Origin: Agromyces marinus
GTDB lineage: Bacteria > Actinomycetota > Actinomycetes > Actinomycetales > Microbacteriaceae
DNA: 64,000 bases
Assembly (NCBI RefSeq): GCF_021442325.1
Contig: NZ_CP087879.1
Location: 744,001-808,000 of the forward strand
Reading direction: 5' to 3'
Shown: positions 54,818 to 64,000 of the stretch, in pieces
Layout: every line of letters begins with the position of its first letter
Numbering within the stretch: position 1 is the stretch's first letter
The notes under the pieces: generated by a model
What the model was told of the DNA's origin: nothing
What the model saw: only the letters and a program-made list of their open reading frames with translations
Database searches by the model: none
Program-made: the position numbers and the translations under genes

Positions 54818-57097
54818 GTGGTCACCGCCCTGTATCGCCGCTACCGGCCTGAGACGTTCGCCGAGATGATCGGGCAGTCGCAGGTCACCGAGCCGCTCAT
54901 GACGGCACTGCGCACCGATCGGGTCAACCACGCCTACCTGTTCAGCGGTCCGCGCGGGTGCGGCAAGACGACGTCGGCGCGCATCCTCGCGCGGTGCCTG
55001 AACTGCGCCGAGGGGCCGACCGACACCCCGTGCGGGGTGTGCCCGAGCTGCGTCGAGCTCTCGCGGAAGGGCGGCGGCTCGCTCGACGTCGTCGAGATCG
55101 ACGCGGCGAGCCACAACGGCGTCGACGACGCCCGCGACCTGCGCGAGCGCGCCGTCTTCGCGCCGGCTCGCGACCGGTACAAGATCTTCATCCTCGACGA
55201 GGCGCACATGGTCACCCCGCAGGGGTTCAACGCGCTGCTCAAGCTCGTCGAGGAGCCGCCCGAGCACGTGAAGTTCATCTTCGCGACGACCGAGCCCGAC
55301 AAGGTGCTCGGCACCATCCGCTCGCGCACCCACCACTACCCCTTCCGGCTCGTGCCGCCCGCGCCCATGCTCGAGTACGTGCAGGGCCTGTGCGACGAAG
55401 AGGCGGTCTCGGTCGAACCCGGCGTGCTCGCCCTCGTCGTCCGCGCCGGCGGCGGCTCGCCGCGAGACACGCTCTCGCTGCTCGACCAGCTCATCGCCGG
55501 ATCCGAGGGCTCGACCGTCGGCTACGAACGCGCCGTCGCGCTCCTCGGCTACACCCACGGCACCCTCCTCGACGAGGTCGTCGACGCCGTCGGCGCCGCC
55601 GACGCGGCCCGCGCCTTCGCCGCGGTCGACCGCGTCATGCAGACCGGCCAGGATCCGCGCCGATTCGTCGAAGACCTGCTCGAACGGCTCCGCGACCTCA
55701 TCGTCGTCGCCGCGACGAGCGCGCAGGCGGCCGCAGCCGTCCTCCGCGGCGTGCCCGGAGAAGAACTCGAACGGATGTCGGCCCAGGCCGCCGCCTTCGG
55801 ACCGGCCGAGCTCTCGCGCGTCGCCGACCTCGTCAACCAGACCCTCACCGACATGACCGGCGCGACCTCGCCCAGGCTCCACCTCGAGCTCATGCTCGCG
55901 CGAGTCCTCGTGCCCGCGGCCGACGACACCGAGCGCGGCGCGGTCGCGCGCGTCGAACGCCTCGAACGACGCGTCGAGGCCGGCATCGCAGCACCCCGGG
56001 CGGCGACCCGGACCGCGTCCGCCGCACCCGCCGCGGCAGCCCCGGCGGCTCCGGCGGCTTCCGCCCCGGCGGCTCCGCCTGCGCCAGCTCCGGAACGCGC
56101 CCCCGCCCCCGCCGCCGCCGCCGGTCCCGCCGTCGTGGCCGCGCCGACCGAGCCCGGCCCGACCGAGCCCGGCCCGACCGAGCCCGGCCCGACCGAGCCC
56201 GACCCGACCCGCCCGGCCGGCCCCGTGACCGCCGGCCGCATGCGCGAAGCCTGGCCCGACGTGCTCACCGCACTCCAACGCACCAAGCGAAGCGCCTGGA
56301 TGGTCGCGCTCAGCGCGCAGATCCTCGAGTACCGCGACGACGACGTGCTCGTGCTCGGCTTCCCCAGCGAATCCGACATGAGCGGGTTCCGCTCCGGCCC
56401 GCCCGGCCAGACCGTCGGCGACCTGCTCCGTGCGGCGATCGAGGAGGTCCTCGGCGTTCGCGTGAAGTTCCTCGGCCGCGTCGGCGGCAACCCCGGCGGG
56501 GGAGGCGGCGCACGAGCGAACCCGCCCGCACCGACCACGTCGGGCCCGGCCTCGCCCGGCACCGGCCGCCCAGCCGCGCAGACCGCCGCGCAGTCCCCCG
56601 CACAGGCCGCAGGCGACCCCGCGTCCGAACGAGGAGCGTCCGGCACGCAGGCCTCGGCGCCGACCGCCGCCCAGGCATCCCCCGCACCGTCGGCGCCGAG
56701 CGGCCCGGTCGACTCCTGGGCGACCGTCGCCATCCCCACGCCCGACGCCGACGCGGGCGCGACCGGCGTCGCCGAGGCATCCGCTTCGACGTCGACCCGC
56801 ACCGCACTCGCCGAGCGCCCGGCGGCGAAGCCCGCACCCGACCTCGACGACGTGCCGCCGCTCGACGACGCCGACGCGCCGCCGCCCGAAGACGAGCCCG
56901 ACTTCGCGCCCGAACCGCCCGCGGCACCGCCGGCGCCCGCAGCCGCGCCAGCCCCGACCGCCCCGCCCGCTCCTGAGCGACGCGGCAGCGCACCCGGCAT
57001 CCAGCGCTACGGCGAAGCCGTCGTCCGCGACCTGCTCGGCGCCACCTTCCTCGAAGAGGTCGAAGCGCCCGCCACCCGATTCGGCGAGCGAGGCTAG
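54818..57097 (+). CDS. dnaX: DNA polymerase III gamma/tau subunit
   Basis: A 759-residue clamp-loader subunit. Walker A FSGPRGCGKTTSARI, zinc site CLNCAEGPTDTPCGVCPSC, Walker B KIFILDEAHM, sensor FATTEPDKVLGTIRSR. Domain III follows to about residue 370. The rest is a long Ala/Pro-rich linker with a four-fold PTEPG repeat (15-bp units at 56146-56205), then a tau-like alpha-binding region (MREAWPDVLTALQRTKRSAW). GTG 54818 is six bases after TACCAT. It precedes recR, as in most bacteria. Confidence 0.96.
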   Translation: MVTALYRRYRPETFAEMIGQSQVTEPLMTALRTDRVNHAYLFSGPRGCGKTTSARILARCLNCAEGPTDTPCGVCPSCVELSRKGGGSLDVVEIDAASHNGVDDARDLRERAVFAPARDRYKIFILDEAHMVTPQGFNALLKLVEEPPEHVKFIFATTEPDKVLGTIRSRTHHYPFRLVPPAPMLEYVQGLCDEEAVSVEPGVLALVVRAGGGSPRDTLSLLDQLIAGSEGSTVGYERAVALLGYTHGTLLDEVVDAVGAADAARAFAAVDRVMQTGQDPRRFVEDLLERLRDLIVVAATSAQAAAAVLRGVPGEELERMSAQAAAFGPAELSRVADLVNQTLTDMTGATSPRLHLELMLARVLVPAADDTERGAVARVERLERRVEAGIAAPRAATRTASAAPAAAAPAAPAASAPAAPPAPAPERAPAPAAAAGPAVVAAPTEPGPTEPGPTEPGPTEPDPTRPAGPVTAGRMREAWPDVLTALQRTKRSAWMVALSAQILEYRDDDVLVLGFPSESDMSGFRSGPPGQTVGDLLRAAIEEVLGVRVKFLGRVGGNPGGGGGARANPPAPTTSGPASPGTGRPAAQTAAQSPAQAAGDPASERGASGTQASAPTAAQASPAPSAPSGPVDSWATVAIPTPDADAGATGVAEASASTSTRTALAERPAAKPAPDLDDVPPLDDADAPPPEDEPDFAPEPPAAPPAPAAAPAPTAPPAPERRGSAPGIQRYGEAVVRDLLGATFLEEVEAPATRFGERG

Positions 57098-57100
57098 CGC

Positions 57101-57697
57101 GTGTACGAGGGCATCGTCCAGGAACTCATCGACGAACTCGGCCGACTCCCCGGCATCGGGCCGAAGTCGGCGCAGCGCATCGCGTTCCACATCGTCCAGA
57201 CCGAGCAGTTCGACGTCTCCCGGCTCGCCGAGATCCTCACCGAGGTGCGCGACAAGGTGAAGTTCTGCGAGATCTGCGGCAACGTCGCCGAGCAGTCGAC
57301 GTGCTCCATCTGCCGCGACCCCAGGCGCGACGCCGGCGTCATCTGCGTCGTCGAAGAGGCCAAGGACGTCGTCGCCATCGAGCGCACCCGAGAGTTCCGC
57401 GGCCTGTACCACGTGCTCGGCGGCGCGATCAGCCCCATCGACGGCATCGGCCCCGACGAACTGCGCATCCGCCAGCTCATGCAGCGACTCGCCGACGGCA
57501 CCGTCACCGAGGTCATCATCGCCACCGACCCCAACCTCGAAGGCGAAGCCACCGCCACCTACCTCAGCCGGCTCCTCACCACCCTCGAGATCCGCGTCAC
57601 CAGGCTCGCATCCGGCCTCCCCGTCGGCGGCGACCTCGAGTACGCCGACGAGGTCACCCTCGGCCGCGCATTCGAAGGGCGCCGCGTCGTCGGTTGA
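57101..57697 (+). CDS. recR: Recombination mediator RecR
   Basis: A 198-residue protein working with RecF and RecO to load RecA at gaps. N-terminal Hh[21 protein letters not shown], zinc finger [20 protein letters not shown], Toprim domain [16 protein letters not shown] and the C-terminal [15 protein letters not shown]. Length is normal. GTG 57101 lies three bases after the dnaX stop and is translated by coupling. Confidence 0.97.
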   Translation: MYEGIVQELIDELGRLPGIGPKSAQRIAFHIVQTEQFDVSRLAEILTEVRDKVKFCEICGNVAEQSTCSICRDPRRDAGVICVVEEAKDVVAIERTREFRGLYHVLGGAISPIDGIGPDELRIRQLMQRLADGTVTEVIIATDPNLEGEATATYLSRLLTTLEIRVTRLASGLPVGGDLEYADEVTLGRAFEGRRVVG

Positions 57698-57729
57698 CGC
57701 AACCCGCATCGCGGGATAGAACGGTGCCC

Positions 57730-58083
57730 ATGAGCGCAGGAACCGACTGGGTCGAGGGCTACGTGAAGGCCTGGGAGACCAACGACGCCGACGACATCGC
57801 CGCGCTGTTCACCGTCGACGCCGTCTACGAGTACAGCCCCGCCGACCCCGAAGCGCTCACCGGGCGCGACGCGATCGTCGCCGGCTGGCTCGATGCCCCG
57901 GACGAACCCGGCGACTGGCGCTTCACGTGGGAGATCCTCGACGAACACGACGACCTCGTCATCGTCCAGGGCCGGACCGACTACCCAGCGGCCAAGCTGT
58001 ACGACAACCTCTGGATCATCCGGCTCGCGCCCGACGGGCGCGCACGACGCTTCACCGAGTGGTACATGGCTCGCGAGCGCTGA
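57730..58083 (+). CDS. NTF2/SnoaL-like small protein
   Basis: A 117-residue protein with the cone-shaped NTF2-like pattern: an N-terminal helix (WVEGYVKAWETNDADDIAALF), then TVDAVYEYSPADPEALTGRDAIVAGW and the curved sheet strands (FTWEILDEHDDLVIVQGRTDY, NLWIIRLAPDGRARRFTEWY). Such folds serve as small ketosteroid-type enzymes or binding proteins. Function unknown. The ATG is preceded by TAGAAC and seven bases, a weak -10. It stands alone between recR and lysC. Confidence 0.8.
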   Translation: MSAGTDWVEGYVKAWETNDADDIAALFTVDAVYEYSPADPEALTGRDAIVAGWLDAPDEPGDWRFTWEILDEHDDLVIVQGRTDYPAAKLYDNLWIIRLAPDGRARRFTEWYMARER

Positions 58084-58121
58084 CCCGCCGTCACATGGCT
58101 GGGCCGGCATCGGCCTCGCCG

Positions 58122-58127
58122 TATGAT
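58122..58127 (+). promoter_or_regulatory. -10 element of the lysC-asd operon
   Basis: TATGAT, a near-consensus -10, lies 58 bases before the lysC start. The leader contains the palindrome CGACGGGCCCGTCG (58139-58152). No long leader ORF or lysine riboswitch-like structure is seen in the 60 bases. Confidence 0.5.
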
Positions 58128-58185
58128 GAAGGCTCCGACGACGGGCCCGTCGGCCCGCCTGCGCCCACATTCCCCGGGAGACCAC

Positions 58186-60526
<2,341 letters not shown>

Positions 60527-60540
60527 TCCAGGCGACTCGA

Positions 60541-60578
60541 GGGCCCGTCCCGGCCATCCGCCGGGGCGGGCCCTTCGG
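60541..60578 (+). terminator. Terminator after asd
   Basis: A 14-base stem (60541-60554 with 60560-60573, one G-U pair, loop CATCC) followed by TT, 14 bases after the asd stop. Confidence 0.75.
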
Positions 60579-60669
60579 CGCGCGGAAGCGCATCCTACTG
60601 GACACGACGGCTCCCGAGCATGACCGCGCTGGTCAACGCGTACATCCGACCGCCCATACACTGGAACGC

Positions 60670-62148
60670 GTGAAATCCGAGGACACGGTCGACGTCGTAC
60701 TGATCGGCGGGGGCATCATGAGCGCCACGCTCGGCTCCCTGCTCTCGAGGCTGCAGCCCGAGTGGAGCATCCGACTCTACGAGCGCCTCGGCCGTGTCGC
60801 GCAGGAGTCCTCCAACCCGTGGAACAACGCGGGCACCGGGCACGCCGCGCTGTGCGAGCTCAACTACATGCCCGAGTCGGCGAACGGCAGCCTGAGCCCG
60901 GCCAAGGCCGTGTCGATCAACGAGCAGTTCCAGGTCAGCCGGCAGTACTGGGCCCACCTCGTCGAATCGGGCGCACTCGACGACCCGCGGAGCTTCATCA
61001 ACTCGACTCCGCACATGACGTTCGTGCGCGGCCGCTCCAACGTCGACTACCTCAAGCGTCGCGTCGCCGCCCTCGAAGGCCAGCCGCTCTTCGACGGCCT
61101 CCGGTACACCGAAGACCTCGACACGATCGCCGAGTGGGCACCGCTGCTGGCGAAGAAGCGCAACCCGAAGGCGAAGATCGCGGCGACCCGCATCGACTCC
61201 GGAACCGACGTCGACTACGGCGCCCTCACCGTGCAGCTCCTGCAGGACATCGAGTCGCGCGGCGCCGAGATCCGCACCGATCACCAGGTCATCGGGCTCA
61301 AGCGGCTGAAGGACGGTACCTGGCGCATCAAGGTCCGCAACCTCGTCGGCGGCACCCCCGAGGTGGTCCGGGCCCGCTTCGTGTTCGTCGGCGCCGGCGG
61401 CGGCGCACTCGCCCTCCTGCAGCAGTCCGGCATCCGCGAGATCCGCGGCTACGGCGGGTTCCCGATCTCCGGCCAGTTCCTGAAGACCACCAACCCGAAG
61501 ATCGTCGCGCAGCACCAGGCGAAGGTCTACGGCAAGGCCGCCGTCGGCGCGCCGCCCATGTCGGTCCCGCACCTCGACACGCGCGTGGTCGACGGCGAGG
61601 CGTCGCTGCTGTTCGGACCGTACGCCGGCTTCACGCCGAAGTTCCTCAAGACGAGCACGTGGTTCGACCTGCCGTTCTCGATCCGGCTGCACAACCTCAT
61701 CCCCATGCTCCAGGTGGGACTGCGCAACTTCGACCTGGTCAAGTACCTCGTGGGCGAGCTCATGGCGTCGCGCGAGAAGAAGCTCGACGCGCTCCGGGAG
61801 TTCATGCCGACCGCGAAGTCCGCCGACTGGGAGCTCATCACCGCCGGCCAGCGCGTGCAGGTCATGAAGAAGGACCCGGAGAAGGGCGGCATCCTGCAGT
61901 TCGGCACCGAGGTGATCTCGGGCGCCGACGGCAGCATCGCGGGCCTGCTCGGCGCCTCGCCGGGCGCGTCGACCGCGGTGCCGATCATGCTCGAGGTGCT
62001 CGGCACGTGCTTCCCCGACCGGATCGGCGAGTGGGAGCCCGCGATCCGCGAGATGATCCCGTCCTACGGCTCCACGCTCTCCGACGACCCCGAGGCGGCC
62101 GCCGAATCGCTCGCCCGGACCGCGGCGACGCTGAAGCTGACCGCCTGA
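60670..62148 (+). CDS. mqo: Malate:quinone oxidoreductase
   Basis: A 492-residue membrane-associated flavoprotein oxidising malate to oxaloacetate and reducing menaquinone, the actinobacterial route that complements or replaces malate dehydrogenase. FAD motif VDVVLIGGGIMSATLGSLL at residues 8-26. NPWNNAGTGHAALCELNYM is the family block, with GGYGGFPISGQF-like GYGGFPISGQFL and LFGPYAGFTPKFLK later. The GTG is seven bases after TACACT. It could oxidise malate made by the aceB pathway in this window. Confidence 0.97.
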   Translation: MKSEDTVDVVLIGGGIMSATLGSLLSRLQPEWSIRLYERLGRVAQESSNPWNNAGTGHAALCELNYMPESANGSLSPAKAVSINEQFQVSRQYWAHLVESGALDDPRSFINSTPHMTFVRGRSNVDYLKRRVAALEGQPLFDGLRYTEDLDTIAEWAPLLAKKRNPKAKIAATRIDSGTDVDYGALTVQLLQDIESRGAEIRTDHQVIGLKRLKDGTWRIKVRNLVGGTPEVVRARFVFVGAGGGALALLQQSGIREIRGYGGFPISGQFLKTTNPKIVAQHQAKVYGKAAVGAPPMSVPHLDTRVVDGEASLLFGPYAGFTPKFLKTSTWFDLPFSIRLHNLIPMLQVGLRNFDLVKYLVGELMASREKKLDALREFMPTAKSADWELITAGQRVQVMKKDPEKGGILQFGTEVISGADGSIAGLLGASPGASTAVPIMLEVLGTCFPDRIGEWEPAIREMIPSYGSTLSDDPEAAAESLARTAATLKLTA

Positions 62149-62150
62149 GG

Positions 62151-62188
62151 GCCGAAGAGCGGATGCCGCGTGGCATCCGCTCTTCGGC
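62151..62188 (+). terminator. Terminator after mqo
   Basis: A perfect 17-base stem (62151-62167 with 62172-62188, loop GCGT) beginning three bases after the mqo stop. The stem contains the GGATGCC/GGCATCC heptamer pair that is common in this genome. Confidence 0.8.
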
Positions 62189-62207
62189 GATGAGCACCGC
62201 CGTCTGC

Positions 62208-62374
62208 TATCGTCGACGGCGCTATGAAGTGAGCACATCCCACCGTCCCGCGCCCGAGGCGCCGTCGACACCGGGGTGTGCCTGTTCCGTACCGATCGCG
62301 AGCGCGATCGCGGCTGCGCACCCTGACGACGGCACGTGCCCGGCGGGATCCACGACTCGTGAAGGGATCCCTTC
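62208..62374 (+). promoter_or_regulatory. Leader of the ABC-F gene with a ribosome-site palindrome
   Basis: TATCGT (about 62208-62213) is a likely -10, leaving a leader of roughly 155 bases. GAAGGGATCCCTTC (62361-62374) lies four bases before the ATG and can fold as GAAGG-GATC-CCTTC, hiding the only Shine-Dalgarno-like AAGGGA. A three-codon ATG AAG TGA is near the transcript's start (62223). Confidence 0.45.
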
Positions 62375-62377
62375 CGC

Positions 62378-64000
62378 ATGCGATCTTCGCTCGACCCCAC
62401 CACCCGTGCCGCACACCTGCACGCCGACGGACTCTCGGTCGCCTTCGGCGACCGCCCCGTCTTCGCCGACCTCGACGTGATCGTCGCGCCGGGGCGACGG
62501 CTCGGCCTCATCGGCGAGAACGGTGCCGGCAAGTCCACGCTGCTGGCCGTCCTCGCCGGCATCGACCCGCCCGGCGCCCGCGTCCTCGGCCGCATCGCGC
62601 GACCCGCGCGCACCGGGCTGCTCCATCAGGAACCGCCGTTCCCGGCAGACGCCGTCGCGGGCGAGGTCCTCGAGGCCGCCGTCGGCGAGGTGCGCGATCT
62701 CGAACGCGAACTGGATGCCGCGGCTGCGGCCCTCGGCGACGAACCGGGTGACGCGCGGGCGGCGGCCGCCGCAGCCGAGCGGTATGCGGCCGCGCTGGAC
62801 GCGGCCGAACGCGTCGACGTCTGGTCGATCGAGCGTCGGCGCGACGAACTGCTCGACGGCCTCGGCATCGGGCGGGTCGACCGCGCGCGCCGGGTCGGCG
62901 AACTCTCCGGCGGGCAGCGCAGCCGCTTCGCGCTCGCGGCGCTGCTGCTCTCCTCGCCCGAGGCGCTCCTGCTCGACGAGCCGACGAACCACCTCGACGA
63001 TGCCGCCGCGGACCACCTCGAGCAGGCCCTGCGGGCCTGGCGCGGTCCGGTCGTCTTCGCAAGTCACGACCGCGAGTTCCTGGACCGGGTCGCGACCGGC
63101 CTGCTCGACCTCGATCCGGGGCAGGTGCGGGCAGCGGATGCCGCGGCCGGACCGTCGTCGCCGCGGGACCGCGAACCGGGTGCCGTCAGCCGGGAGGCGC
63201 AGCTCGCGGCATCCGTCGGCACCGCCTTCGGCGGGTCGTTCAGCGAGTACCTCGCGGTCAGGGAGAGTGATCGCGACCGATGGCGGCGGCGCCACGACGC
63301 CGAGCAGTCGGAACTGCGCCGGTTGCGGGGTGCCGTGGCGGAGGGCGCACGCGATGTCGCGCACGGCCGGGCGCCGACCGACCGCGACAAGTTCATCGCC
63401 CACTTCAAGGGCGAGAACGTCGCGACGGCCGTCGCACGGCGCGTCCGGGACGCGCGGGCGCGATGGTCCGAACTCGAACGCACCCAGGTCGCTGCGCCGC
63501 CCGCGCCGCTCGAGTTCGCCGGGATCCCGCCAGGCGCGCACGCGCCGTCTGTGGACGCCGGACCCGTGCTGGAGGTCTCGGACCTCGCCGTCGAAGGGCG
63601 GCTCTGCGTGCCCGCGCTGCGCGTGAGCGCGAACGCGCGACTGCTCGTCACCGGGGCGAACGGGGCAGGCAAGTCGACGTTGCTCGACGTGCTCGCGGGC
63701 CGACTCGCGGCCGATCGCGGGACCGTGCGCCGTCGACGCGGGGTGCGCGTCGCGCTCCTCGAGCAGGACGTGCGGTTCGCCGACCCGGAGGTGACGCCTC
63801 GGGCCGCCTACGAGCGCACGCTCGGCGAACGCCGGGCCCAGCGCGTGCCGCTCTCGGGGCTCGGCCTGATCTCGCCGCGCGACCTCGACCGACCGGTCGG
63901 GCGGCTCTCGGTCGGGCAGCAGCGCCGGCTCGCACTCGCGCTCGTCGTCGCGGCACCGCCGCACGTGTTCCTCCTCGACGAGCCGACCAACCACCTCTCG
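62378..64000 (+). CDS. ABC-F family ATP-binding protein, 3' truncated by the window
   Basis: 541 codons are visible. Two ABC domains are joined by an arginine-rich linker (SDRDRWRRRHDAEQSELRRL near residues 290-310). First domain: Walker A LIGENGAGKSTLL, signature LSGGQRSRFALAAL, Walker B LLLDEPTNHLDD. Second domain: TGANGAGKSTLLDVLAGR, signature LSVGQQRRLALAL, and the window ends in FLLDEPTNHLS. No membrane segments. ABC-F proteins act on the ribosome and some give protection against macrolides, lincosamides or pleuromutilins. Which group this belongs to cannot be decided. The leader structure hints at inducible translation. Confidence 0.92.
   Translation, partial: MRSSLDPTTRAAHLHADGLSVAFGDRPVFADLDVIVAPGRRLGLIGENGAGKSTLLAVLAGIDPPGARVLGRIARPARTGLLHQEPPFPADAVAGEVLEAAVGEVRDLERELDAAAAALGDEPGDARAAAAAAERYAAALDAAERVDVWSIERRRDELLDGLGIGRVDRARRVGELSGGQRSRFALAALLLSSPEALLLDEPTNHLDDAAADHLEQALRAWRGPVVFASHDREFLDRVATGLLDLDPGQVRAADAAAGPSSPRDREPGAVSREAQLAASVGTAFGGSFSEYLAVRESDRDRWRRRHDAEQSELRRLRGAVAEGARDVAHGRAPTDRDKFIAHFKGENVATAVARRVRDARARWSELERTQVAAPPAPLEFAGIPPGAHAPSVDAGPVLEVSDLAVEGRLCVPALRVSANARLLVTGANGAGKSTLLDVLAGRLAADRGTVRRRRGVRVALLEQDVRFADPEVTPRAAYERTLGERRAQRVPLSGLGLISPRDLDRPVGRLSVGQQRRLALALVVAAPPHVFLLDEPTNHLS

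Noticed and set aside
58128..58185. Lysine riboswitch ahead of lysC
   Set aside because: The leader is under 60 bases and lacks the long multi-helix structure such a switch needs.

Overview
This window is chromosomal DNA from a very GC-rich actinobacterium, most likely a member of the Microbacteriaceae close to Agromyces or Microbacterium. The evidence is codon use with G or C at most third positions, many genes with a -10 hexamer placed 6-7 bases before the start codon (leaderless transcripts), an actinobacterial small SRP RNA beside tRNA-Ser(GGA), a class I actinomycete-type xylose isomerase, and a lysC-asd operon of the Corynebacterium type. The assignment is inferred from sequence only. 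There is no rRNA, prophage, insertion sequence or CRISPR array. Almost everything looks like ordinary chromosome, with accessory character confined to a few repeat-rich intergenic regions.

Layout. 1-12.2 kb: the 3' part of a cyclase/AAA/TPR regulator, a secreted protein, a small acidic protein, a TerC membrane protein, an MBL hydrolase, a NUDIX hydrolase, an Eis-like acetyltransferase, a DUF2510 membrane protein, glycerate kinase, and a YtrA-type GntR regulator with a DUF1648 membrane protein. 12.2-18.4 kb: a hairpin repeat cluster, then xylose catabolism (xylB, xylA), an MFS exporter facing a MarR regulator, and a ROK repressor that probably controls xylA. 18.4-20.8 kb: a Bcr/CflA exporter with a structured leader, and a PAP2 phosphatase. 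20.8-32.6 kb: a large purine catabolism locus. xdhA-xdhB-xdhC run leftward. aceB, a citrate-lyase-like gene, allE, allB, uraD, uraH and urate oxidase run rightward, mostly with overlapping stop and start codons. Together these genes take xanthine to urate, allantoin and ureidoglycolate, and condense the resulting glyoxylate into malate.

32.6-38.7 kb: a saccharopine-dehydrogenase-like protein, a COG3375-type GNAT, a DUF559 protein and an OSBS/N-succinylamino acid racemase-type enolase. The intergenic gaps here hold three copies of a 71-bp element with inverted ends. 38-44.8 kb: a membrane protein, an EEP-family nuclease or phosphatase, a thioredoxin with a CsoR-like operator, an aminoglycoside kinase-like protein, a HerA-like ATPase, a GNAT, a membrane protein and a secreted protein. 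44.98-45.25 kb: a tandem array of twelve 22-bp units, followed by tRNA-Ser(GGA) and the SRP RNA gene on the minus strand. 45.5-48.8 kb: an epimerase, a BASS-family transporter and a flavin monooxygenase in one overlapping operon. 48.9-52.3 kb: pta-ackA. 52.3-54.7 kb: an HTH repressor and MFS exporter pair, and a DksA/TraR zinc-finger protein. 54.8-64 kb: dnaX-recR, an NTF2-like protein, lysC-asd, mqo, and an ABC-F ATPase cut by the window edge.

Four DNA-level signals stand out: the 71-bp inverted-end repeats, the 22-bp minisatellite, the paired long hairpins at 12.2-12.5 kb, and a strong excess of the heptamer GGATGCC/GGCATCC, which appears in several reading frames and pulls in otherwise uncommon codons. 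No clearly undescribed multi-gene system could be demonstrated. The best functional lead is the GNAT plus enolase-superfamily pair in the 71-bp repeat region.
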